Origin: JAAUUJ01 sp964392245
GTDB lineage: Bacteria; Cyanobacteriota; Cyanobacteriia; Thermostichales; Thermostichaceae
Length of the DNA: 64,000 nucleotides
Assembly: GCA_964392245.1 (NCBI GenBank)
Contig: CAYMOX010000011.1
Span: 1-64,000, forward strand
Reading direction: 5' to 3'
Positions 9,142-17,798 of the stretch are shown in pieces. Within the stretch, counting starts at the first letter, position 1; every line of letters begins with the position of its first letter. A program made the position numbers and the translations under genes. A model generated the notes under the pieces. It saw only the letters and a list, made by a program, of their open reading frames with translations. It had not been told where the DNA came from and made no database searches.

Positions 9142-10272
9142 TTAACTTTCGAGCTTGAGGATCTGGGCAGCCATCTGCAGGCTTTCCTCAAATAGGAGAT
9201 CAGCGCCAACCCTCTGCAGCTGTCGTTCCAGCAGAACATCCACAGTATCATGCTCCACAGGCGAAACCTGCCGAATATGACAGGCCTGAGCCCCGCCCAT
9301 GGTTTCCATGCGCATGCACCCCGTGGTTTCGGAACAGAGGACTGTGCAGGCATCCGCGCTGGTGTCGGTAGAGGTGAGTCGCAACCCAATCAGATCACCT
9401 GCAGCTGTGGCCTCAGACGTGAGGGGGACTGCTCCCAGTTCCGCCTGGATCTCGCGGCCATTCTCCCCCTGCAGGGTGACCCGATCAATCAGATAGTCAT
9501 ACTCCTGCCGCCGCACCCGTTGCACTGGTGTCCAGCCGAGGCGACTGGCTAGCCAGCCCAGGCAGAGAAACGCTTGGCTCGGGTTGGTGGCTTTGTAATC
9601 AAGGGTGACTCGATCCACCAGCTCCAGCACCTGCCGCCGATCAGGGGGATCAAAGGCCTGGGCTGCCAGTTCCTGCCAGGAAGCCAGACGCAGCCAGTTG
9701 AGATCCCCGCAGTGTTTGCCCTCTTGCACGAGCTGTCTCAGCTCCTGTAAATCTTCTTCCGGATTTTGAAAATCGCGGGAGTCCACTACTACCCGATCCG
9801 TCAGGTTCACCAGTTGCTGAAACACACGACTATTGAGATCAAGATCCCCATGCCACCAGAGGTAAGTGGAAAGATCGTGGATCAGGAGAGATTCTACCGT
9901 GGAGCACATGCGCAGAAATGCTGACTCCGGTGCCTGGAGCGTAATGTACTCACAGCAGACAAGCGAGCGCCGATCACGGTTCACCGGACAGTAGGCCGCC
10001 ACCTGGGCTTCAATGGCTGCGTCTGAGCTTTCTCCCGGCTTGGCCCGCAGATCAATAACGCGACAGGGATTCTGGGTGGCAATCGCTTCCACCGGAGAGG
10101 AGGGGGCTAGGGAAGACGTATCCAGGGATTCGTAAACCACCAGATTAAAGGTAGCAGCCCGAGCAGCAACACTCTCTCCTCTGGACCAGATCTTGTCCAG
10201 CTCCTTTTCGATATCGGTCACCGACACATCTTTGGGGCGTTGCAGGGGTAGGACTGAGGCTGACTGATCCAT
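9142..10272 (-). CDS. opcA: glucose-6-phosphate dehydrogenase assembly protein OpcA
   Basis: The 376-residue protein matches OpcA throughout, including the early PKDVSVTDIEKELDKIW and conserved EYITLQAP, STYLWWHGDLDLN and DSRDF segments. OpcA is the redox-responsive activator of cyanobacterial glucose-6-phosphate dehydrogenase, the entry enzyme of the oxidative pentose phosphate pathway. I chose the ATG at 10272 because AGGAGG precedes it; the frame extends further upstream without a good site. In many cyanobacteria opcA follows zwf. No zwf is present here, so the gene stands alone between a TPR gene and divergent ccaA. Confidence 0.9.
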   Translation of the reverse strand: MDQSASVLPLQRPKDVSVTDIEKELDKIWSRGESVAARAATFNLVVYESLDTSSLAPSSPVEAIATQNPCRVIDLRAKPGESSDAAIEAQVAAYCPVNRDRRSLVCCEYITLQAPESAFLRMCSTVESLLIHDLSTYLWWHGDLDLNSRVFQQLVNLTDRVVVDSRDFQNPEEDLQELRQLVQEGKHCGDLNWLRLASWQELAAQAFDPPDRRQVLELVDRVTLDYKATNPSQAFLCLGWLASRLGWTPVQRVRRQEYDYLIDRVTLQGENGREIQAELGAVPLTSEATAAGDLIGLRLTSTDTSADACTVLCSETTGCMRMETMGGAQACHIRQVSPVEHDTVDVLLERQLQRVGADLLFEESLQMAAQILKLES

Positions 10273-10520
10273 GAAACCCTCCTGAAGAACAGTAAGTCCT
10301 GCCGATGCCTTGCCCATCAGAGCCAAAAGATTGGAGGATCAGGGGACAGGCGGACTCTGGCTTCCATTCTAATAACCCTGCCTGGGAGGCAGCTGAATTT
10401 CCCCCCACAGGACTTAAGATTTCTCCTGGATCATCTCAGCCACAGAATCTACCAACGTTAACCTGCAATTTAGGAGATAATAAACACCAACGACCCAGGG
10501 ATCTCCGCGAGTTAAGGACT

Positions 10521-11309
10521 ATGCGCAAGCTGATTCAAGGACTACACCAGTTTCAATCCCATTACTACCCTTCCCATCAGCACCTGTTTGAGCAATTGGC
10601 CCATGGCCAGCAACCGCGTGTTCTCTTTATTACCTGTTCTGATTCCCGCATTGACCCCAATCTGATTACCCAAGCCGATGTTGGGGAGCTGTTTGTGATC
10701 CGCAATGCAGGTAACATCATTCCCCCGTTTGATGCCACCAATGGCGGCGAAGGGGCCACGCTTGAATATGCTATCCATGCTCTGGGTATCGAGCAGATCA
10801 TCATCTGTGGTCATTCCAACTGTGGGGCCATGAAGGGGCTGTTCAAGCTGGACTTTCTGAAAGCCGAAATGCCATTGGTGTATGACTGGCTCAAATATGC
10901 TGAACCCACCCGCCGCCTCCTGAAAGAAAGCTATCAGCACTGTGCCAAGGAATCTCTCCTGGATATTGCCATTGCTGAAAATGTTCTCAATCAGATGGAA
11001 AATTTGCACACTTACCCGGTGATCCGGTCACGCCTGTATCAGGGCCGACTGAAAATCCACGGCTGGATCTATGACATTGAATCCGGCCAAGTGCTGACCT
11101 ATGATGCCAGCCACCATGAATTTGTCCCCCTTGACAATCCCCCCCTACCCAGCCCAGAACCCCCGTATTCTCTTCGTTACAACTGCCCTCTCCCCCAGGC
11201 TGAACCTGCTTCCAGGGCTCCGCAGAGTCATAATCACGATCTGCCAGGTCTAACTCATTTACCCAGGGAACAGGCGGAACGGATCTACTATGGCTCTCAA
11301 TCTCACTAG
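10521..11309 (+). CDS. ccaA: beta-carbonic anhydrase, carboxysomal CcaA type
   Basis: The 262-residue protein interconverts CO2 and bicarbonate. It contains the beta-class zinc ligands and dyad: CSDSR with Cys39, Asp41 and Arg43, then GHSNCGAM with His98 and Cys101. Sequence and length resemble Synechocystis CcaA (RKLIQGL start, NAGNIIPPF, LPLVYDWLKYAE-like stretch). CcaA acts inside beta-carboxysomes, supplying CO2 to Rubisco. The start at 10521 follows AAGGACT. The frame remains open upstream to 10305, overlapping the opcA leader, but that extension lacks family similarity. It is a single gene divergent from opcA. Confidence 0.9.
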   Translation: MRKLIQGLHQFQSHYYPSHQHLFEQLAHGQQPRVLFITCSDSRIDPNLITQADVGELFVIRNAGNIIPPFDATNGGEGATLEYAIHALGIEQIIICGHSNCGAMKGLFKLDFLKAEMPLVYDWLKYAEPTRRLLKESYQHCAKESLLDIAIAENVLNQMENLHTYPVIRSRLYQGRLKIHGWIYDIESGQVLTYDASHHEFVPLDNPPLPSPEPPYSLRYNCPLPQAEPASRAPQSHNHDLPGLTHLPREQAERIYYGSQSH

Positions 11310-11521
11310 CTCTCTCTCCTGAGGCCCAATTAGTTTGCAGTAGTTTTGGATACATGATCCTGAGATTCGTTGTAATCAGAACCTTCTGCATTGAACTGAG
11401 ATCAGGGTTCTCTCCGAAATGAATTTGCTTAAATCATTCGGTGATCCCATGGATGCCAGAGGTATCCCCCTGAAGTTAAATACATGTTAATAGGTGTTAA
11501 TGGGTGGTTGAGGAAAAAGAC

Positions 11522-11698
11522 ATGGAGACATCAATTCGTGAGATCGTAGCCCGCGTTTTGCACACCAAAATTCTCACTCGTACTGATGAGCAATCTATTG
11601 ATGCTCTGCTCCAAAGCTGTCAGGTGGAGGAACCAGATCTGTCGGCGGTAGAGACCCTGATTCAGGCCCTTTCAGCTCGCGCGATCGACTGTTACTGA
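11522..11698 (+). CDS. small conserved cyanobacterial protein, paralogue of the 20785 gene
   Basis: The 58-residue protein starts METSIREIVARVL, with a GAGG ribosome site upstream of the ATG at 11522 (an in-frame GTG lies at 11504). It is predicted helical and acidic. It aligns loosely with the product at 20785-21024: an IREIARQ-like start, a central LTR/LPQ turn, then E-rich helices ending near LIxALxxR. Function unknown. It lies 212 bases after ccaA with nothing recognisable between them. Confidence 0.7.
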   Translation: METSIREIVARVLHTKILTRTDEQSIDALLQSCQVEEPDLSAVETLIQALSARAIDCY

Positions 11699-11808
11699 TG
11701 AGTGTAGATCACCGCCAGAGCAAGTCGATGATCAAGACATAAGCAGAGAACCCCTGTTACGCTTATTGTAAGGATAGTCGGTACACCCGCCTGAAATGAG
11801 GTGATTTT

Positions 11809-12045
11809 ATGGCAGTCAAGAGTCACTATAAGCCTGGTGTGGTTCTTCGCCTTTTGGACGACGGGTTTGGATACCTTCGCTCGGAAGGATCTGATGAGCA
11901 GTTTGTCTTCTCCTTCGGAACCATCCAGGGATATAGAGGACAAACCGCTAAAGAACTGCATTTAAAGCCTGGGGCAAAGGTCCGTTTTTCCCTGCAAGGG
12001 GAGAAGGTGACTGAGATCCTTCTCAATGGGACAAATGCCTCATAG
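11809..12045 (+). CDS. cold-shock/OB-fold-like small protein
   Basis: The 78-residue protein has the sequence GVVLRLLDDGFGYLRSEG followed by EQFVFSF, which resembles the RNP1 and RNP2 strands of cold-shock domains. The end reads LKPGAKVRFSLQGEKVTEI, like the last strands of that fold. It could therefore bind single-stranded RNA or DNA, though similarity is weak. A GAGGTG ribosome site precedes the ATG. It is followed after 19 bases by the NlpC/P60-like gene, so the two are probably one transcript. Confidence 0.6.
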   Translation: MAVKSHYKPGVVLRLLDDGFGYLRSEGSDEQFVFSFGTIQGYRGQTAKELHLKPGAKVRFSLQGEKVTEILLNGTNAS

Positions 12046-12064
12046 CGTATAGAGGTCTAGAATA

Positions 12065-12745
12065 GTGAGCCATCATCAGCTATTCCTAGACCCTCGCTCC
12101 GACCCTGATCCGGATGCAGAGGAGTGGATCCCTCCAGGTCCTATTCCTGAAGAAGTGCGACAATTTGGTCGTTTTCCGGACTTAGTGCAGTTTTTGCCAG
12201 GCGATTTAGTCCTGGTGAGTAATCTCAGACCTACTAGGAATCATCACGTCATTGAGTGGGTTCAGCGTAAAGGAGGCTACTCACAAGAAGACGCAAGATG
12301 GCATCATGCTGCCGTCTACCTCGGCAATGGTGATATTTGTGAAGCTGATCTGGATGGGGTAGGATGTCGAGCAATATATCGGTATGTGAAGGGACATCAC
12401 CTAATTCGGGTTCGTCGGGATTCAGATCTAACTTCCGATGAACGCTGGAAGATCGCTATTCGCTCTCTGACGAGATTGAGACAAGCATACGCTTTTAGCT
12501 ATCTTCCTGAACTGTTTTGGATGTCACTTTCAGGTTTTTGGAAGCAACCAGAGAAACCAGGTCAGTTGCCCAAGCGTGCAAAGATTTGCTCACAACTTTA
12601 TGTTGATGCCTACAGCCCAGTGACCCAGAAAGTTCTTGTAAACACTGCGTCAGGGGAGATCACACCAGCTTTTTTGAGTTCTACTGATAGACTCGTTGAC
12701 ATTCCTATAAGATGGCTGAAGATTAGAAAATATGATGGGCAGTAA
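12065..12745 (+). CDS. permuted NlpC/P60 (YiiX/papain-like) domain protein
   Basis: The 226-residue protein starts at GTG. The order of likely catalytic residues is that of circularly permuted papain-like enzymes: GDLVLV strand, then WHHAAVYLGNGD (His80/81), Glu93, and a late cysteine in KICSQLY (Cys175). Such proteins act as amidases, peptidases or acyltransferases, and the substrate is unknown. There is no signal peptide, so it is probably cytoplasmic. Codon use and GC content look lower than in neighbouring genes, which may mean later acquisition. Confidence 0.6.
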   Translation: MSHHQLFLDPRSDPDPDAEEWIPPGPIPEEVRQFGRFPDLVQFLPGDLVLVSNLRPTRNHHVIEWVQRKGGYSQEDARWHHAAVYLGNGDICEADLDGVGCRAIYRYVKGHHLIRVRRDSDLTSDERWKIAIRSLTRLRQAYAFSYLPELFWMSLSGFWKQPEKPGQLPKRAKICSQLYVDAYSPVTQKVLVNTASGEITPAFLSSTDRLVDIPIRWLKIRKYDGQ

Positions 12746-12767
12746 ATCGGTCAGCATCAGTTAGCAG

Positions 12768-13436
12768 TTATTTTGACGCCATAATCCCTTGGGATAACTC
12801 CTGACTTTGAGTTGCATACTGTACAAAGTTTTGCAGCATTTTTAGCCCCACTGCCCCTGACTTCTCGGGGTGAAATTGCGTTGCGATCACCTGATCGCGA
12901 GCCACGGCAGCCACCACGGTTTGATGGCCATGGCGAACCGTTGCCGCAATCCAGGCTGGATCTGTGGGGACCCCGTGATAGGCATGCACAAAGTAAACCC
13001 AGGGATCAGCCTCAATGTCCTGCCAGAGAATGGCTGGCTGCTGGGTGAAATGCAACTGGTTCCAACCCATGTGGGGAATCGTCAACCCAGGCTCAGGGCA
13101 AAAACGAGCCACATGTCCCGGTATGATTCCCAGACCAGCCTCCTCTCCCTCTTCACTGCGGTCAAAGAGGAGTTGCAAGCCAATGCAGATGCCTAAAAAG
13201 GGGGTTCCCTGGGCAATCGCCCTGAGCAAAGGATCCACAAATCCCCGCCGCCGTAACTCCTGAATCGCCGGATCAAAAGCCCCATCCCCCGGCAGAACCA
13301 GGCCATCAAAAGACTCTAACCCAGCAGGATCACTGATAATTTCAACGGTGGCCCCAGCAACTTCCAGTCCCTTGCAGGCAGAATGCAGGTTGCCGGTGTC
13401 ATAGTCGATCAGAGCTAGGCGAGGGGCAGTGGGCAT
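12768..13436 (-). CDS. hisH: imidazole glycerol phosphate synthase, glutaminase subunit HisH
   Basis: The 222-residue class I glutamine amidotransferase supplies ammonia to HisF in histidine synthesis, making imidazole glycerol phosphate and AICAR. The catalytic triad is visible: Cys84 in GICIGLQ, and His189 and Glu191 in QFHPEKSG. The N-terminal RLALIDYDTGNLHS is typical. The ATG at 13436 was chosen by family length; an upstream extension to 13556 has no similarity. hisF is not adjacent, as is usual for scattered cyanobacterial his genes. It is divergent from the YebC gene. Confidence 0.93.
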   Translation of the reverse strand: MPTAPRLALIDYDTGNLHSACKGLEVAGATVEIISDPAGLESFDGLVLPGDGAFDPAIQELRRRGFVDPLLRAIAQGTPFLGICIGLQLLFDRSEEGEEAGLGIIPGHVARFCPEPGLTIPHMGWNQLHFTQQPAILWQDIEADPWVYFVHAYHGVPTDPAWIAATVRHGHQTVVAAVARDQVIATQFHPEKSGAVGLKMLQNFVQYATQSQELSQGIMASK

Positions 13437-13573
13437 GAGGAATCGGAAGGGAAGACGTGCTGACAGAATAGCAGCTCCTGGCCAAGACCGATCCCCTGCC
13501 ACCGATCCAGACAACTGCAGCCCTTTGCCCTCCTCAAGTAAAATGTTCTTCTGCAACCACTCAAAACGGACCC

Positions 13574-14317
13574 ATGTCGAACCGCTGGGAAATCATCCGC
13601 CGCCGCAAGGCCAAGGTTGACTCCTCTGTCAATGCTGTTTACACTCGCCACTCCCGCGCCATTATGGTGGCCGCCCGCAATGGGGTTCCCGATCCGGAGG
13701 CCAATTTCACCCTGCGCACCGCGATTGAGAAAGCCCGGGCTGCTGGGATGCCCAGTGACAATATTGAACGAGCCATTAAACGAGGGGCAGGTCAGCTGGG
13801 AAGCCAGGATGCGCTTGAGTCCTTCCGCTATGAGGGCTACGGTCCTGGGGGCATCGCCGTGCTTCTGGAGATCCTTACCGATAATCGCAACCGGACTGCG
13901 GCGGATGTGCGCGAAGCCTTCAGCAAGTCTGGAGGAAACTTGGGGGAAACTGGCTGTGTCAGCTGGATGTTTGATCAGAAGGGGGTGGTGCAGCTGCAAG
14001 CGGTCAGGGATGAAGAGTCCCTCCTCCTGGATGTGGCGGAAGCCGGGGGAGATGATATGGCCACTCAGGGCGAAGTGGTGGAGGTGTATTGTGACTACAC
14101 GCTGCTGGAATCAGTGACCACGGCCCTCAAGGCGTCTAATTATGAGGTGCTGGAGGCCTCACTGCGCTGGATCCCCTCCACAGTGGTGACGGTACAGGAA
14201 CCGGACATGGCCAAGCAGGTGCTGAAATTAATGGATCGCTTGGATGCCCTGGATGATGTCCAGAACGTCTTTGCCAACTTTGAGATCGATGATGCTCTGC
14301 TCAGTGCCATTGCTTGA
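13574..14317 (+). CDS. YebC/PmpR family protein
   Basis: The 247-residue protein belongs to the YebC/TACO1 family, with characteristic stretches NVPDPEANFTLRTAIEKARAAGMPSDNIERAIKRG-like (positions about 39-72, the first residue differing) and the YEGYGPGGIAVLLEILTDNRNRTAADVR block. Members act as transcription regulators or as translation factors that relieve ribosome stalling at proline runs. The N-terminus (SNRWEIIRRRKAKVDSS) differs from the common AGHSKWANIKHRK form but aligns with it. It is divergent from hisH, with 137 bases between the starts. Confidence 0.88.
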   Translation: MSNRWEIIRRRKAKVDSSVNAVYTRHSRAIMVAARNGVPDPEANFTLRTAIEKARAAGMPSDNIERAIKRGAGQLGSQDALESFRYEGYGPGGIAVLLEILTDNRNRTAADVREAFSKSGGNLGETGCVSWMFDQKGVVQLQAVRDEESLLLDVAEAGGDDMATQGEVVEVYCDYTLLESVTTALKASNYEVLEASLRWIPSTVVTVQEPDMAKQVLKLMDRLDALDDVQNVFANFEIDDALLSAIA

Positions 14318-14378
14318 AGTGTTCAGTCGATGCCCTGTGTCCAGTACACTAAACGGTGGTTTACTCAGAGTGCAGCTT

Positions 14379-14972
14379 ATGGGCATCCCGGACAAAACAC
14401 ATCCTGCGCTGGTTCTGCACGAGCGTTTTCGCTACCAGGGGAAAAAATACACTTTTGTCTGCCAGCGAATGCGCTTTCCCGGGGATAAGGAGGGAGAGCG
14501 GGAGTACCTGATCCATCCGGGTGGGGCCATGGTGATTCCCGTAACAGCGGAGGGATCGTTTCTCTGTTTAAAGCAATACCGCTTTGCTGTGGGCACCTAC
14601 ATCTACGAATTTCCGGCGGGCACTCTGGAGTTTGGTGAAGCCGCGGCTGACACGATTAAACGGGAGTTGGAAGAAGAAACTGGATATCGGGCTCATCGCT
14701 GGGACAGCCTGGGGGAGTTTTTCCTGGCTCCTGGATACTCAGATGAGGTCATGTACTGCTTTCTGGCCCGTGATCTGGAAAAGCTACCGAGTCCACCCCC
14801 TCAAGATGAGGATGAGGATATTACGGTTGTGGAGTACACACCTGCTGAACTGGCTCAGCTGATTATGACCACAGGGGAACTGGATGCCAAATCCATTGCC
14901 TGTTTTTACCGGGCACAGATGTTTTTAGCCAATGAACAGGTGGCAGACATGGAGTCTTTGCCTGAGATCTGA
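14379..14972 (+). CDS. Nudix hydrolase, ADP-ribose pyrophosphatase-like
   Basis: The 197-residue protein carries a complete Nudix box from Gly81 to Tyr103: G-x5-E-x7-RELEEETGY. This motif binds magnesium and cleaves nucleoside diphosphate-X compounds. The preceding YEFPAGTLE segment is typical of ADP-ribose pyrophosphatases. The ATG at 14379 gives family-length protein; upstream in-frame codons overlap the YebC gene and look non-coding. It lies 61 bases after the YebC gene and may share its transcript. Confidence 0.85.
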   Translation: MGIPDKTHPALVLHERFRYQGKKYTFVCQRMRFPGDKEGEREYLIHPGGAMVIPVTAEGSFLCLKQYRFAVGTYIYEFPAGTLEFGEAAADTIKRELEEETGYRAHRWDSLGEFFLAPGYSDEVMYCFLARDLEKLPSPPPQDEDEDITVVEYTPAELAQLIMTTGELDAKSIACFYRAQMFLANEQVADMESLPEI

Positions 14973-15023
14973 ATTCAACGCTTTTCGACTGATTCAGCTT
15001 CATTCCAGGCTTTGAACTCCTGC

Positions 15024-16121
15024 TTACCCACTGTGGATCCAGGTTGTACTCCAGGGACCTCCTCCCGTTTCCAGTCCAGCCAGAGCACTTTTCGCGTGCA
15101 AGTACTGAGCCCACACCTGTCCTTCCCGCCGCCACACCTGCACCTGAAGTTGTCCTAGAAGGGTGTCACGACACTGTTTCTGCATTCCCTGCTGGGTGGG
15201 GGTGTACACCTGGGTGCCAGTGATCTGGGTTCTGGCTTCCAGCGTGATTGACCATTCTTCCTGCTCTGCCTGAACCTTCCAGTTGCCCCATGGATCAATC
15301 TGCCAGCTCATTTGAGCATTCTCAGATAACAGCAGGATCGCCTCTCCCCGCCAATGAATGCTGAGCAGACCCACGTCCTCCTGCCACCACAACACCCCCC
15401 GCCGCCCACCTGCACATGTCAGTGATAAATCAGGATAATCTCTGAAGGCATTGCAGTGGATCCAGAACCATTTGCCAGGGAAAGCCCCTCCCCAGTTTTT
15501 CTCGATGTAGGCGGGAACTCGATCAAAGATGTAGCGTTGATCCTGCCATTGCACCCAGCCATAGGCCCACCCATGCGCCATCAGGATCTGCCATCCAGGT
15601 TCAAACACGGGTAGATAAGACAACCAGCCCATGGTGGCCTGCGGGGGAAACCCATAACTGTACACAGGCTCGATCCGGTAGCGCCAGGCAATCTTCTGTT
15701 CCGTGATCGGGTCCTGAATCGATCCCTGGTTGAGCGTGTCACTGGTCTGATATCCAGAACGGACGTAGCGTTCAAAAATGTCGGGACTCAAATATTGAGG
15801 AGGGATCTGGAGTTTTTTCTCGGTTGCACCCCAGTGTCCCAGAGCCAGAGACTGACGATCTGCCCAAAAGCCCCTGACCTCTGGAAATGTTCGCCACTGG
15901 TGTTGATCCTGCGGGCCTAAGATCTGGGCCATACCTCCACTGGTTGCCGTGTCCCCCTGGGGATCCTCAATCGAGTACATGAAGGCAAAACTATGGCCGA
16001 CTTGAGGTAAGGTGATGCGAAAATACCAGCCCTCAAAAAAGCGGCGCAGCGATCCATCCCAGTGATAGCCTGCATGGGGAACCTGCAGTTGAGGCTGCCG
16101 CGTTAACCCGGTGTCCTTCAT
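15024..16121 (-). CDS. tocopherol cyclase
   Basis: The 365-residue protein closely resembles Synechocystis Slr1737 and plant VTE1: HAGYHWDG near the start, FFEGWYFRITLPQ, SFAFMYSIEDP, the ALGHWG motif, GWLSYLPVFEPGWQILMAHG and YIEKNWGGAFPGKWFWI. It closes the chromanol ring of tocopherols, the lipid antioxidants of photosynthetic membranes. Its start overlaps the stop of the upstream methyltransferase gene by four bases, so the two are translationally coupled. Confidence 0.93.
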   Translation of the reverse strand: MKDTGLTRQPQLQVPHAGYHWDGSLRRFFEGWYFRITLPQVGHSFAFMYSIEDPQGDTATSGGMAQILGPQDQHQWRTFPEVRGFWADRQSLALGHWGATEKKLQIPPQYLSPDIFERYVRSGYQTSDTLNQGSIQDPITEQKIAWRYRIEPVYSYGFPPQATMGWLSYLPVFEPGWQILMAHGWAYGWVQWQDQRYIFDRVPAYIEKNWGGAFPGKWFWIHCNAFRDYPDLSLTCAGGRRGVLWWQEDVGLLSIHWRGEAILLLSENAQMSWQIDPWGNWKVQAEQEEWSITLEARTQITGTQVYTPTQQGMQKQCRDTLLGQLQVQVWRREGQVWAQYLHAKSALAGLETGGGPWSTTWIHSG

Positions 16122-16807
16122 CTAGGTTTTGCTGCTGCGATACGAACAAAGCGCTGTTGGTTATAGGACTGGAAGGCAAGAATTTCAAATCCTACGAGTT
16201 CCAACAACCAGAGCAGATCATCAACGCTATAGCGGTTGTGCTCAAAGAAATGAGTAAAGGCGTCATCCAGAACCTCCACAGCGGTGTCAGTATTTAAGAT
16301 CTGATCGACCGTTTGCGGTTCAAAATAGAGACGGATGGGAGCCCGCACCCAGTCCAGGATTAATAACCGCCCCCCTGGTTTGAGATACTGGTAAGTGGCC
16401 TGTAGGAGTCGAATGGGTTGCACCATCTCGTGAAGGACCACCACTGCCTGAGCAGCATCGACCGTGTTGGGCTCCAACGGGAGGTGAGGGTTGTGCAGAT
16501 CCGTGTGAAACAGTTCCACCTGGGGTATATCGGTCAGGATCTGGCGGGCTTTGTCTAGCATGTAGCTCATGACATCGACCCCGACTAAGCGCGCCTGGGG
16601 ATAACGCTCTGCCCAGGCCTGCAACGCCAATCCCGGGCCGGTTCCCAGATCAAGTAAACAGGGGGACTCCGGCAAAATAGGATGAATGTGCTCCTGCCAA
16701 AACTGCCAGAATTCATGGTTAAATCGCCCCGCATGGGTAGCCACCATGGTTTCTGCAAAGGCTGGACTGCGGTGGTGTTTCGCCAGTATTGCCGTCGTCT
16801 GATCCAT
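16118..16807 (-). CDS. class I SAM-dependent methyltransferase
   Basis: The 229-residue protein has the SAM-binding motif I LLDLGTGPG (51-59), motif II VGVDVMSYMLDKA, and a DAAQAVVVLHEM acidic segment, followed by LKPGGRLLILDW. This fold methylates small molecules, quinols or lipids. It overlaps the tocopherol cyclase start by four bases. A role in tocopherol or quinone methylation is a guess from this coupling; I see no specific signature of the MPBQ or gamma-tocopherol enzymes. Confidence 0.82.
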   Translation of the reverse strand: MDQTTAILAKHHRSPAFAETMVATHAGRFNHEFWQFWQEHIHPILPESPCLLDLGTGPGLALQAWAERYPQARLVGVDVMSYMLDKARQILTDIPQVELFHTDLHNPHLPLEPNTVDAAQAVVVLHEMVQPIRLLQATYQYLKPGGRLLILDWVRAPIRLYFEPQTVDQILNTDTAVEVLDDAFTHFFEHNRYSVDDLLWLLELVGFEILAFQSYNQQRFVRIAAAKPR

Positions 16808-16854
16808 GTCAGGACTTGTTTAGACAGGTTTACTCTAGCCCACCTCATGCAGGG

Positions 16855-17565
16855 TCACAAGCACTCATGGGGCGAGTCTGAAGGCGCACCACCTTCCTGC
16901 TGACTTTTTGTTTGAACATCCCGCGACCGAGCCAGCAATTCTTGCACTTCTACATCTGAAACCTGCTGAAAATCCTGATACCATGCCCCCACAGAATAAA
17001 GGGGAGAGGGGCGAATCAGAGTGATCAGATCATCCACCTCTTCTTCCAGAGCTCGACAGGTGGAGGGGGGAGCAACGGGAACAGCAACGACAAGCCTGCG
17101 GGGGTTTTCCTGCCGAATTGAGGCCAGGGCTGCCCTCAGGGATGCTCCCGTGGCAATGCCATCATCCACCACGATTACGATCCGGTCTTGTGGATTGGCC
17201 CGCGGTCGATCGCCACAAAACAGATGCTCCCGTCGCTCCAACTCCCGATATTCCTGATCCATCACCTGTTCCAGTTCTGCGGGAGCCACCTCATGTTCAC
17301 CCAGCATTTCGCGATTAAAGAACCGCACTCCCCCTCGCGAGATGGCCCCGATGGCCAGTTCCGGGTACCCTGGCATTCCCAGTTTGCGAGCGGGCCAGAT
17401 ATCCCAGGGGATCCCCAGTCGTTGACTGATTTCGTAGGCTATAGGCACACCGCCTCTCGGGATCGCCAGGATCAGGGCGTCAGGGTGAGATTGGTAGGAC
17501 TGGAGTTGAGCCGCTAGCAGTTGTCCGGCCTCAGTTCGGTCCTTAAAACGAAGTTGTACAGGCAT
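16855..17565 (-). CDS. phosphoribosyltransferase-domain protein
   Basis: The 236-residue protein has the PRPP-binding signature IVIVVDDGIATGAS (129-142) and the early hinge ILAIPRGGVPIAYEI typical of a widespread family annotated only as phosphoribosyltransferases. The nucleobase or other acceptor is unknown. The last 20 residues are polar and probably disordered. It lies 47 bases upstream of the methyltransferase gene on the same strand, so co-transcription is possible. Confidence 0.82.
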   Translation of the reverse strand: MPVQLRFKDRTEAGQLLAAQLQSYQSHPDALILAIPRGGVPIAYEISQRLGIPWDIWPARKLGMPGYPELAIGAISRGGVRFFNREMLGEHEVAPAELEQVMDQEYRELERREHLFCGDRPRANPQDRIVIVVDDGIATGASLRAALASIRQENPRRLVVAVPVAPPSTCRALEEEVDDLITLIRPSPLYSVGAWYQDFQQVSDVEVQELLARSRDVQTKSQQEGGAPSDSPHECL

Positions 17566-17798
17566 GAAAACCTCCCCGACCTTTGGGAGTTATTGCAGAT
17601 CTTGCCCAGCTTTCTGGTACTGAAACCGGAAAATACTGATGGGACCCTATCTGTATTCTGGCAAGATTGCTTAGGAGATCAAAACCCTCTCTCACAGAAC
17701 TATCGATTTCTTGATGAACTCATACAGATTTTGTCGCCTCTTTCCTCCTTGCATTTCCTTTTGCTTCCGCCAATTGTTTCCTCTCCTCAGGATGGTCT

